NCBI GenBank assembly: GCA_014529385.2
Contig: CM043959.1
Span: forward strand, 54,874,253-54,938,252
Origin: Adiantum capillus-veneris
Lineage: Eukaryota > Streptophyta > Polypodiopsida > Polypodiales > Pteridaceae
DNA length: 64,000 nt
Direction: 5' to 3'
Below, piece by piece: positions 1-9,992 of the stretch; the stretch's first letter is position 1, and every line of letters begins with the position of its first letter. The translations under genes and the position numbers were made by a program. The notes under the pieces were generated by a model, which made no database searches, was not told the DNA's origin, and was given only the letters and a program-made list of their open reading frames with translations.

Positions 1-670
1 CACAATTTATACAAGGATAGTTGCACGCCACAAGGATGTCTTGCCTCTTTTTTTTCCCCCGGATAAGAAGAAGGAGAAAAAAATTAAAATTAGATCTGCA
101 TGAAGGCAGAGAGACTAGTGGGAGTTCTTCGATCATACTTTGGATCTTGCCCAAACAGATTTACCACCATATAACATCCCCAATCTAGTATGAGTATCGA
201 GTATCTTGTAGAGGCTGGCATTCCTGACATGTGGACCCCATGGCGCGTGGGGTAGATTTTTGCTCTTATTCACACTATTTCCTTGCAAGATACATTTTTG
301 GGTTTTTTTTTTTTTGGAAGGGCCGCGGGGGGGGGGGGGGATCACTATGTATAAATTGTGTATATCACGTGTGTTCAAGGATTAATTATAAAACTTCTTA
401 ATTATAAAATTTTGAGAAGTAAAATATACCCTTTTCCTATTCAATATGTAATTTTTTTCCAATTTCCTTTTACAGTACCCTTTTGTATGTGAAACTGTGA
501 GAAAAAGTGAAATTTAATAGCCCCTTCTGATGCACTCACAGGATAGTAACATAGTTATTAAGTGACACCCTCCCCCCCGAGGTAGAAATTTTCCTTCTCG
601 TTCTCCTCTCAATCGACTGTTTTGAATTTTCAATAGCTCAAGGCTAAGTTGAAACACACTTATCCAAAGC
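1..670. other. Non-genic stretch
   Basis: AT-rich sequence with no recognisable gene on either strand. It contains a 14-base G run at 327-340 directly after a T run and short GC-rich patch. The small open frames here have no family features. Confidence 0.6.
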
Positions 671-679
671 AGGTCAATT

Positions 680-955
680 TATGGATAGCTCAAGCATGGA
701 GGATATAAAAAGTATCTTTGGCTACTTGATTGGCACTGAAAGCCTAGGTTTTTCTAATTGCAAAGGGGGACCATCATTACCACCAAATTTGCATGCTTTC
801 TGGGACTCAATTTGGGATTGTTTTTATGACGCTCATGTGTCCACAAATTGATTGTGTTTCATGCTTAGCGGCTCCAACATATCTTGATTGATCAAGAAAC
901 AATCTATTGTGGCCACTTCAAGGTTGTGAGGCTGACTTCAAGATTGCTTTCTTAG
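680..955 (+). pseudogene. Ty1-copia RNase H relic
   Basis: A decayed fragment of a copia polyprotein. Bases 876-920 read N-I-S-stop-L-I-K-K-Q-S-I-V-A-T-S, which matches the conserved RNase H tract (I-S-W-x-S-K-K-Q-x-I-V-A-x-S) of plant copia elements. About 150 bases upstream, around 690-735, a weaker match resembles the D-x-R-K-S-x-x-G-Y segment that precedes it. Frameshifts and stops interrupt both parts, and no LTR, integrase or reverse transcriptase could be tied to it. The family call rests on one short motif. Confidence 0.5.
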
Positions 956-1144
956 CTTGAAATGAGTGTGCTCGGCTCCAAAATCTCGCAAATTATGATT
1001 TTGATGTCCAAGCTTGTGTTTCCATTCTTGCAACCTTTGATATACAATCCGAAAAGCTTTATCAAAAGGGATAGAAGACATCACCTATGTGTGAGACCTC
1101 ACAAAAACTACCCCTCTATGATTGTGAAAGCAGTCGCTACATGA

Positions 1145-2280
1145 CCACGTCCCTGTCCATATTAAAACTTCATGTGTTTAGTAAACATTTTGTACATCAT
1201 TTCTATGAGTATGGATGTATGGATTCATATAGGTATATCCTTCCTATGTGTATGGATGTAGTCATTTATATATGTATGTACACATATACATATATATGTA
1301 CATACAAAAGTAGATGCGTGAGAATAACATAAATAGACAAATATATGTATATACATACGCAAGTAGATACATGAAAATAATGTAAAGACGTATATCTGTA
1401 TGTACATACATGCGTACGCATGCACGTACTGCTATCTTATGTCTCCTATGTGCATTCATGAAGCCTTTCTAATTTTTAAAGCAAGTATATATATACACAT
1501 CAATGTTTGCAAAAATCTGGGGTTGTTTGTATTTTTGACAAGCTAAACTTTCAAAATCTTGGCGAGTTTCCAAGGTTTCCTTGAAGATAACCGGTGAAAG
1601 TTTACAAGTTTTAGTGTAAATATCGGCAAATGCTTGAAATGTTAACCTAATTTCAAGTGTGCCCTTTATTAATCTCATTAGAAGAGATGTCTTTTGCAAT
1701 TCCTGATAAGTGTTTGCCAAAAACGAGGATTAATTGTACTTTCCACTAGCTAAAATTGCAAAATCTGACTAGATTACGAGCTTGTCTTGAAGAAAGGCGG
1801 TAAAATTTCACAAGCAATAGTATAAATACCTGCAAATGCTTCAAATTTTGATCTTAAAAAGCAAGTAATGAGCTTTAAATTTTTTATCTCAAGTTGAAGC
1901 CTTCAAAAATGAGCTCTAATTTTTAATTTATTATTTATTATTATTATTATTATTACACGTATAGAGACATCAGACATGTATAGAAATGGTAGAAGATGGG
2001 AGCTAGGAAGGATAAGAATGGTCAGATCAAGGAAAGAAAAAAAGCGAGGGAAAGCATCAATGGGAGGGGCTACTAGGTAGTAGTGGTGAACATACAGGAT
2101 GAGACGTAGTGCTGGCGGTGTGCAGATCGAGAGAAGCTGGGTGGTTTATGCACACGCAGATTAATGCAAGCTGTTGGGTGTCTTCCCACGTACCGGCAAG
2201 CGTCACTGTGCTTGCCTATCATTTGCTACATTGTGTTTTTTCAACCGCTGGTGCTGGTGTGAGTGCCACTCACACATACA
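1145..2280. other. Non-genic stretch with TATG-rich repeats
   Basis: No supported gene. Bases 1225-1430 are low-complexity alternating TATG/TACA sequence. Bases 1929-1953 hold a short ATT-rich tract. This lies upstream of the EPFL gene and may include its promoter, but no core promoter element can be assigned with confidence. Confidence 0.55.
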
Positions 2281-2284
2281 CTAT

Positions 2285-2286
<2 letters not shown>

Positions 2287-2331
<45 letters not shown>
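2287..2331 (+). repeat. (CT)n microsatellite upstream of EPFL gene
   Basis: An uninterrupted CT dinucleotide run of about 45 bases, ending roughly 485 bases before the EPFL start codon. In plants CT/GA tracts are common in promoters and 5' untranslated regions and can bind GAGA-type factors. Any regulatory role here is inferred only from position. Confidence 0.9.
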
Positions 2332-2338
<7 letters not shown>

Positions 2339-2815
2339 GCACCCACACGGTGACTCAACTTGCTCCCACATCGCCTCTTTATTGCCCTCAACATTCCATT
2401 CTCTGCGCTAGCTGCACATGCATGCTCTCTGGGCATTTTAATCTCAGCAATGCTGCAGTAGTAACGCAAGCAGCTGCATGTGACACATAAAGTGTGAGAG
2501 TCATTCACAGTGCGCATGTATGTAGTACACACCTAATCATCAGAGCTTAATTACATAAGCGTCGCAATATTACAAGCGGCTTCAAGCTTTCCTTACATCG
2601 TTGTACTCGTTGCTGCTTTACCCGCTTTACTCTGTAGTTTTCCTGCAAGCTGCTAGGCGCCGGCCTGCAGCCATTCTTCCTCCAAGAAATTTTCCTCTTT
2701 CTTTTCATCTCTTTAATGCTGCTATAATCAGCCTGCTTTCACTGCAATCATTACGCCGCCCTTCTTTGTTGAGTGGAGGCGGTACTTCTACTACATCTCA
2801 ATCCCGCAGACATCG

Positions 2816-5349
2816 ATGGCCCAAGTTGCAGAGGTGCTGAAGTGGAAACAAGCCACGCTACTCATATTGGCAATGCAGCTCGTCTTGATGAGCTCCTTCA
2901 TAGCAGCAATGGGTAGCTCTTTATTTAATTTGTGACTCGCATCTGATTGACTTCTTTTCAACATGCATAATCGGAAGGGCCGTTGCTGTGAATCCAACCC
3001 AAGTTGTTATAAGCTCGCACAATCACTTCACATATGTTTTCTTGAAGAGCTAGTTAGTGATCAATGAGGAGACGCACATTATTCTATCTAGCTAATTACG
3101 TCTCCCCAATCTTGGAAAATAAGTGAAGGGTGAGCTTAAGAAAATGAAAAGTCCCATGACATTGAAAAGTCAAAAGACTTTTTGTGCCCCCACAAGAGAT
3201 GGTTGAATGCACATTGATACATATGTGTTTTTTGTTTTTGCTTATTTTTCCTTTAATGTTTTCTTCTATTTAGAGTGTCCTTGCAATACATAGGTAGTGA
3301 ATATATGTTTTCTGAAGCCATTAGGGAGAGCTATACATATTATAGGAGAGCTATATTTTTTTTGAAGCCATCACTAGAGTAAGTTAGTGTCTCCATCTTA
3401 AAGAGATGGGTTGTTTTTTCAATCATTTAACTTTTATATAAGGGGTATGCCCACATAATGTGTGTTGTGGGTTTTTTTTTTTTGTTTTGGGGGGGGGGGG
3501 GGGGGGGGGGGGGGGGAGACTTGTTATAGAGCTACCCCACTCCCGTAGCTCTACTAATATTGCACTCAAAAAGGGTTTAGTTAGAGTTTTGAAGTATTTA
3601 CTATCACCCCCTCCCTCCCTTTTGTGAGCGTGTGTGAAAGATGAGTCACATCATGTCATTTCAATCAATTGTGACAATACCCCTTGCATGTGGGGGGCAC
3701 CTAATAGTGATAAGAAAGTCAACACGTCTACAATTTCACTCTCTCTATCTGCAACCTCCGTCCAACAGCTTTAGATTAATGTGGCGAAAAAAGTTGCAGT
3801 TGTTTTGAGCTCAAAAGAGAACTCTAACTTATAGGCCAGGAGCTCTAAATCTTGGCTGCACCTAGAACTCATCACACATGCACACACACAAAAAACAACA
3901 CATGTATATAGAATAATGCATAACTACACATATTCATGAACATCAATGTAAGGTTATATGTACGTAATATATGCATGGCTATGTGTATGTATGTGTGCAT
4001 GTGTGTGTGTGTGTACACATGCGCATTATTGTATACGCATGCATATATACAAGCATACATACCCTCACAAACTACACACACTAACATATATCTATATACA
4101 CACACATATGCATGTATCTTTGTATATACACTCATATACATAGACACATGCACATATGGATGCATACATATACACATACATATGTTATCTATATATGTGC
4201 ATGTGTGTAAGTTAAAGGTAAAAATATATGTATACGTATGTATACACAAAGATGCATACATATGTTTGTGTATATTATGAGTTTATATTTGTCTATACAT
4301 ATGTGTCTATAAAGATGCATCCATACACACATAGCATACGTATATGTAGATATGTATGTATGTTATATACATATGAATATATGTTATGGACATGAGTGTT
4401 CACATGTATGTTTTTGATAGATAAACGTATCGATACATATAAATAATGACTTAATGATCTTTTTGTATCTGCAATAGATGTGAACGAAGATCATGAAGTT
4501 TTCTTAATTGTCAAAGAATTGCCCTCTTCCAAATGGCATTACTGGTTGCAATTTATACGCCCTACAAACGTCTTGGTAGGTACTTGATTTATGTGTTTCA
4601 TCTTGGTACAATCCTAGCACCTGCACTTGATGAAAATCATGCATGTGCCATTCTAACTTGATTTTATGTTTGATGATGATTTTTACTTGGGGCAAGGAAT
4701 AAAATCCATAATAACCCACACCACTTAAAATCACAATGGCCAGCTAGTGGTAAAGGCGAGTGGCTTTAAGCGTGCCTACTCTGGTTCAACCTTTAGCACA
4801 TGCAGTTGTGGGTGTGTGGGCACAATCCCATAAAACTAACTGATGCAAAACATCAAGTTGCAAAAAAGAGGGGGGGAAATTCGGTGGCCTTATTTCCAAA
4901 GCTTCAAAATGCCAAGGCTTTGTCAGTGGCAAGCCAAAAATAGTGTTCATCACAAGGTTCATCTCACATACACTCATACAATTTAGTCTACACATTGCAA
5001 AAATATTCAAAAATATCTTGGTTTCTCTAGTTGTCCCTTTGGTATGGTAGCATATGCTAGTATCAATAGTTGTACATGCATTCTTAGTTAGCCATTGATT
5101 ATGCTTAATGTTTGCATATTGCAGGAACTGTTCACAAAAAGTTGTGGAATGCTTAAGAACTCGAGCAATGTGAGTAGTACATCAAGAAATCTACTAGGGT
5201 CCTCTCCTCCTAAGTGTGTGAAAAAGTGTGGATCATGCAATCCATGTAAAAGTGTGATTGTTCCAATTCACATACCAGCTTCGCTACCTACTGACTACTA
5301 TCCTGTAACTTGGCGATGTAAGTGTGGAGGGAAACTTTACATGCCTTAA
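2816..5349 (+). CDS. EPF/EPFL-family secreted cysteine-rich signalling peptide, three exons
   Basis: Exons are 2816-2912, 4478-4575 and 5125-5349. Donors are GTAGCT and GTAGGT; acceptors are GCAATAG and ATTGCAG. Intron phases (1, then 0) agree, giving a predicted 139-aa precursor. Exon 1 encodes a signal peptide (hydrophobic core near residues 14-31). Exon 2 encodes 33 residues of variable propeptide. Exon 3 carries the diagnostic EPFL C-terminus: G-S-S-P-P-K-C, then C-x2-C-x2-C spacing, D-Y-Y-P-x-x-W-R-C-K-C and the terminal K-L-Y-M-P. Six cysteines and a short loop between the fourth and fifth fit the EPFL4/5/6-like, six-cysteine group rather than the eight-cysteine stomagen type. Such peptides are processed, secreted and bind ERECTA-family receptor kinases, acting in stomatal patterning and organ growth. 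A further cysteine lies in the variable region (K-S-C-G). The start is the only ATG that opens into a signal peptide. A possible poly(A) signal AATAAA is at 5563. Transcription is not shown. Confidence 0.87.
3489..3516 (+). repeat. 28-base G homopolymer in EPFL intron 1
   Basis: Twenty-eight consecutive G residues, preceded by a T-rich tract. It lies inside the first intron of the EPFL gene on the sense strand. It could form G-quadruplex structures, or its length could be an assembly artefact, since homopolymers are error-prone. Confidence 0.9.
3895..4420. repeat. TATG/CATA-rich low-complexity tract in EPFL intron 1
   Basis: Alternating purine-pyrimidine sequence made of TATG, TACA and CA units without fixed phase. 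It occupies the last third of EPFL intron 1. Long open frames across it on both strands are by-products of the repeat. Confidence 0.75.
4736..4800 (+). repeat. Possible tRNA-derived SINE head in EPFL intron 2
   Basis: The stretch contains AGCTAGTGGTAAAGGC, resembling a polymerase III A box, and about 40 bases later TGGTTCAACC, resembling a B box. Spacing fits a tRNA-related SINE head. No poly(A)/poly(T) tail or target duplication was defined, so this is tentative. Confidence 0.35.
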
Positions 5350-6540
5350 ATTTATGGAGTCCTACTATACAGCCTTAGATATCTCCTCCGCTATGATCAT
5401 ACCGCTTTAAAAAAAATATATATATATATATATATGTGCAAAAAAGTTGTATATTAATGATTTTTTCAAAAGATATTATTTCTACAAATGTTTATCTAGG
5501 GCTACAACACATTTCAAATGACAACTGACAAAGGAGAGTAAAGTTTTTTGGTACATAATCCAAATAAAAAAGTCAAATTTAGTACAAAAGGGTTAGATCA
5601 AATATATTTTTTTTAAATGAGTTTTATCTATGCTTGAAGATCCTCAATCTTCCTTTGAACAGCACAAAACCAAAAATGGCTCATCTACACCCATACAAAA
5701 AAAGACAGTTGTTCATTAGTCCTTGATGTGTTTTGTAGGCCTCAACAGACTCTCTACTTGTTATCATTGTCACTCACTTTCCTAAGCCACAATTGCGTAT
5801 ACCAATATCACATATGGAAAGTCCAAGTCATACGATACGCACAGGTTCCTCTACAAGGAGAACCTATCAAGTTTTCTTGCTCAAATGGATATTGTACTTT
5901 TTCTTGCTAAGAAAAAGTACAATATCCATCCGAGCAACGGTACATCCCATCGACAATCCTGATAATATCAAATATGGGTCCCAAAAGGAGAGCCCATCAT
6001 CGTGCCAGGATCATACACAACTACATGCCCCTATGGAGTAATCATACCCACTTGAGTGTGATAAGTAGAAAAGCTACAACAATAAACCAACATTTATTTT
6101 TAATATTTCAATGTCCAAGTTCCAACACGAGTAGCCCCAAGGAAAAAGTAGTTTGACCTTACCCATAGGGGTTTTGCCAGAGAAAGGGTGAAACCATATG
6201 CACGCAATACCTCATCAAGGGTACCATTTAGTTTTTGTCACAAAACGTATGTACATGTCTCAAACAAGAGAAATAGCATAGAAAAAAGGTTACAATTCTT
6301 TAGAATTCTTAATTCTAATAGGAAAGCTAGACTACCTGTGATGGAGACGTTTCCTCCTTTACTTTCTTTCCCTTTTTGGCCTGCCCAAAGGGCTAAGGCC
6401 ATAGTGGTGCATTCCCTTTTTTTCTTACTGGAAAATGTCACATGTATTTTAAAAATAAAAGTAAGAAATAAAAAATAACCTATATAGTTTTGAGCGGCTC
6501 TTGAGAGGATAGGTTCATTGAATTGGGTGTCTTTTGAGTG
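5350..6540. other. Non-genic stretch downstream of EPFL
   Basis: No gene recognised. It holds the EPFL 3' flank, an AT dinucleotide tract near 5415-5434 and the inverted repeat at 5885-5929. Short open frames show no family features. Confidence 0.55.
5885..5929. repeat. Perfect 21-bp inverted repeat with 3-base loop
   Basis: Arms 5885-5905 and 5909-5929 are perfect reverse complements, separated by GCT. Two mismatched positions further out, GCTC (5879-5882) pairs with GAGC (5932-5935). The loop is too short for a normal plant microRNA precursor. A palindromic insertion remnant or a fold-back artefact are alternatives. Confidence 0.85.
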
Positions 6541-6566
6541 GTTCTAAAGATTAAAGGTTAGGTGCA

Positions 6567-7200
6567 AGCTGGAAGCCTTAAGTGAGACGTTTTTGCAAGC
6601 TGGAAGCCTTAAGTGAGGTTGGTGGGAGAGCATATAATGAGTAGATGAGGTTTGTGGGAGAGCATATAATGAGTGGATGCATTTCATTCTTGCCTCTTTT
6701 GGAGTGGAGACTCCTTGAGCTCCGTGGAGGAAGCTCTCATTAGGTTTAGGTCTCATGAAACCCTAGTAGGCTTTAGCAAAGTGTGCTCAAGGGCGCCAGC
6801 CTATGGCGGTTCTTGGTCGTGCGTACGTGATGTGCATGGGGTGCCTCTGCGCGCTCTTGTGTTGCTCTCGTCTGTCGTCCTGCTCGTCGGCTTGTGGCGG
6901 TTCTGGGCCGCGCTTCTGCTCTGCTGTCCTGCTTTGCTTCTGCTCTACTGTCCTGCTTCATGCATGAAGCCATGGTGGCATGTCGCCCTGCTTGCCGGCT
7001 TGTGGAAATTCTGGCCCGCGCTTGTGCTCTGCTGTCATGCTTCCTGCATGCGCTTGTTGAGAGATGGGTGGCTTGTGTAGCGTGGTTCCTCTCGCTAATC
7101 TATGGCGTTTTTGGGCGTGATTCAGTGCCCTGCCTCTCCGCGGTCTTGTGTTGCTGTGGTTTGCCGTCCAGGAGCCCTTTCTCTTTCTCTCTCTATGCAG
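6567..7200 (+). repeat. Short direct repeats and GC-rich imperfect tandem repeat
   Basis: Two copies of GCAAGCTGGAAGCCTTAAGT occur at about 6566 and 6595, followed by two copies of GGGAGAGCATATAATGAGT near 6630 and 6656. From about 6800 to 7070 the sequence becomes GC-rich, with imperfect repeats of a CTTGTGG...TGCTCTGCTGTC block. Open frames of 106-135 codons cross it, but they are leucine/cysteine-rich repeat translations without a known domain. Confidence 0.5.
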
Positions 7201-7517
7201 TGTACAGGTCGTGACCCAATATTATATAATGATAGATGATAACAAATGTAAAAATCTGCATTTACTGCCAACCTTTGAGTGGAACTTTCAAACTATCTTT
7301 CTTGAAGTACTCAAGATTATGCATCAAGTTTCACTCTTTGAGTTGTAAGTATATAAAAGCTAAACGTATTTTGAAGAACCATCACGTTTTACAAGCTTCC
7401 CTATTTTGAGGTCACTCTTGCTTAGAGTTATACTCCCTCTATAGTACATTCTCCTAAACTTTACAGCCACATCTTTTATCAAAGCAATAGCAATACTCTC
7501 TATAGCTAGATGGCCCT

Positions 7518-9331
7518 ATGGATTCGAATATGGATGGTAATATACCTCTGCATTTCGTTTCCTCTTTTGTTGCCTAAGAGTCTTGTTGTCTTGCTTGTCT
7601 TGGAAATTGTCTTGAATTTGCTCTTGATTATAGATGCTTTCACAACAAATTCAAGCAATGACTACTTCGAAACTTTGAGTGCAGCTCCTAGTACTGAAAA
7701 CTTGCACGAAGTTGTGTCTGAAAGTGGGGGCCTTGGATCGTCAAGTAGTTTAGTGAATTCTCCAAACTCACCATTTGAAAATCTTAGTCCCAAAGCCAAG
7801 CTCAAGAAAACATCTCCAAAATTTGTTCAAAAGGCCCTTAGTATTGCAAGAGGGATGGCCTCTGTGAGAGGTTAGCTTTGTTTACAATTTATGTGGCTTA
7901 TGAATGTGTAATTGATAATAATAGTATTGTGTGCCATGTGCTATAGGGTGAACACCGCTTAGCTCTTTCGAGATTGCCACTCCCTCTGTCGGTGTGAGTC
8001 GTTCATTGGGCTTAGCATCTATTAAAGAAGAGCCAAGACCTATAGTTGATTCCTTTGGATCTCAATTGGCATTGAGTCAATCTACGCCTGAGCTTCTTAT
8101 ATCTGAGCTTTCTGATGCTATTAACTACCGTTTTTTCTTTGTTGGCAAGGTGCTCACAAAGTATGGCACATATAAAATCCAAAAGGCAAATTACATCAGA
8201 TTTTTGAAGGCTGATCTTGTGGACAAGGTGCACATCATACTATCACTTTTGTTGTGGCGAAAAGTTATATTGAACAGTTTGTCAACACATTTGTGGTGGG
8301 TGATTTTTTACGTATTGAGAAGCCTGTTGTGAGGAAAAAGAATCATAGTGATGGAGGCACTTGTCAGCTTGCTCTCTATGCTGATGCAACTACATCTATT
8401 GTGAAGTCTCCTTCATTCGACTTTGTGCTCTCTCTCTTTCCCAAGCATAAGATAAAAGATCTTGTCTCATCATGGACTTCTTCAATTGAAGATGGTGTGC
8501 CTAGTGTAGCTTTTACTGTTATCAAGGTAGAGAACATGGCCAAAAGTTATGGCAGTAGTGGCAATAGACTTATTGTTGCCGATGGTCTTGCCGATGTTGA
8601 TAGAGCAACGGTAAGCTTCTATACGCAGCTCTAAGTCCTCTTAATAGTGTTTTGACTCTTTGTTATTGCTACAGCTTTTGTTTGTGCCCTCTCGAAAGGC
8701 TGACTTTTATAACATATCCAATGAAGTCAAATAGAATGGATTTTATGATTGTGTGGCTCACAACATAAATGTCTTCAAACAATTCTCCAACACATCGTCT
8801 GTCGTGGACTACACTATTCTGTTGCTAGTGCCCTCTCAATTGAAGTTGCTTTTCAAAGATATCCGTGTTAAGCAAATTGCCAATATGGGATTTGGAAAAA
8901 CGGTGAGTTCTTATTCGTAGGTTGTCTGCATTGATTGTGCATTGCATGATTTTTTTAGGTTAATTTCAGGTGTTTGGTTCTCTTGAGGTTGTTAACGTCA
9001 ACAGTGTTGGATTGGAGTATTTATGTGGAGTTTGCAAATCCGACCAAGTCAGTGGCTAAGCTCAAATCCTCATTGTTTCGCTTGTAACAAAGTTGTTGAA
9101 ATTTGGAAAGTTCCTGCTCTTCAAGCAAAGTTGGTTCCTCGTGACGGTAAAGGTATTTCCGTCACCTTGCACAGGAAGATTGTTGACCAAGTCCTTCGCC
9201 TACCCTCTTCTTTTTTGCATTTGTATGAAACTGGTCTAGTGAGTTTGAAAGCTTCCTTGGTGGGAGTGAAGAGAGTTGGACATTTCTCAATTGATGCACA
9301 GGGGTATGTAACAAGCTTTAAATCTGAATAG
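7518..9331 (+). pseudogene. Helitron RPA70-like single-strand DNA-binding protein gene, intron-containing and broken
   Basis: Coding-like blocks separated by plausible introns (donor at 7537, acceptor ending 7633; donor at 8611, acceptor ending 8680). Blocks at 8090-8230 and 8254-8610 read like an oligonucleotide/oligosaccharide-binding fold (E-Q-F-V-N-T-F-x-V-G-D-F-L-R-I, then C-Q-L-A-L-Y-A-D-A-T-T). A later block near 9020-9090 has two C-x2-C pairs (C-G-V-C and C-x-A-C-N-K), as in the zinc-bearing C-terminal fold of RPA70. Plant Helitrons often carry such RPA-like genes, which are thought to help handle displaced single strands. In-frame stops near 7980 and 8730 and a frame change near 9050 show decay. 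The family call is moderate because it rests on fold-like patterns. Confidence 0.5.
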
Positions 9332-9383
9332 GAAGATGCTAGCTTTGCTAATGTGCCTTGCACTCCTCTAGGAAGGTCATATT

Positions 9384-9992
9384 TTGCTGAATATCCTTTT
9401 GTATCTAGGCATTATGGCGGGATTACCTCTTGGCGATAAAACTGTTTTTTGTATAAATGGCATCCAATGTTCAATCGACTCAACTTTTTGGAAGACATCT
9501 TCTTGTAATCAAGATGTTTTAAGGACATCGTTGTTTGTATGTGGTGTAGATATCTCTATCAATTCACTAGAAAATATTTTGTCCAAGCATATTGTTGCAA
9601 AAATTCGTTCTCAAGACTTGGAGATCGCAAGTGTGTGGCTGAAATTGTGGAACGATGAGCGTGTGGCTTGTAATGTTGACAATAAAACTCTTGAATCTTT
9701 AGTTTGCCAACGTATGGGTACAAGAACAAATTCTGCTTTGCTTTCAATCAATTTGATCACTCTAGCTTGCTATGTCTTGGAGTTTCAATGTAATTTTCAT
9801 GTGTTTCAAGAACAAAATCATCAACATTCCTTCAATGCTAATCCTTGTGTTGCATCTTCTTCCTCCTCTCATGGCTTGTTGGTCTTTATTTGTCAAGGTG
9901 GATTGTTGTTTTTTCACAATCGGCTTCAATCGAGAGACGTAAGCGTTGCTATTGGCCTAAAGATCTTGCCGCTAGATTGGTTGATGTTGTGA
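9384..9992 (+). pseudogene. Unassigned Helitron-internal reading frame
   Basis: A 202-codon open frame between the RPA-like gene and the Rep/helicase gene. The translation has scattered cysteines and a serine cluster near its end but no motif that I recognise. Its last part overlaps, in another frame, a stretch (R-R-K-R-C-Y-W-P-K-D) that may start the Rep protein. It may be the decayed end of the RPA-like gene or a separate small Helitron protein. Confidence 0.35.

Noticed and set aside
3872-4280. Open frames of 129 and 114 codons on opposite strands
   Set aside because: They come from TATG/CA-rich low-complexity sequence inside EPFL intron 1.
4736-4800. Functional tRNA gene in EPFL intron 2
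   Set aside because: A- and B-box-like motifs exist but no acceptor stem or cloverleaf can be paired, so at most a SINE relic.
6673-7214. Open frames of 135 and 106 codons in a GC-rich block
   Set aside because: Composition is dominated by imperfect repeats rich in Leu and Cys; no domain, splice structure or second-copy support.
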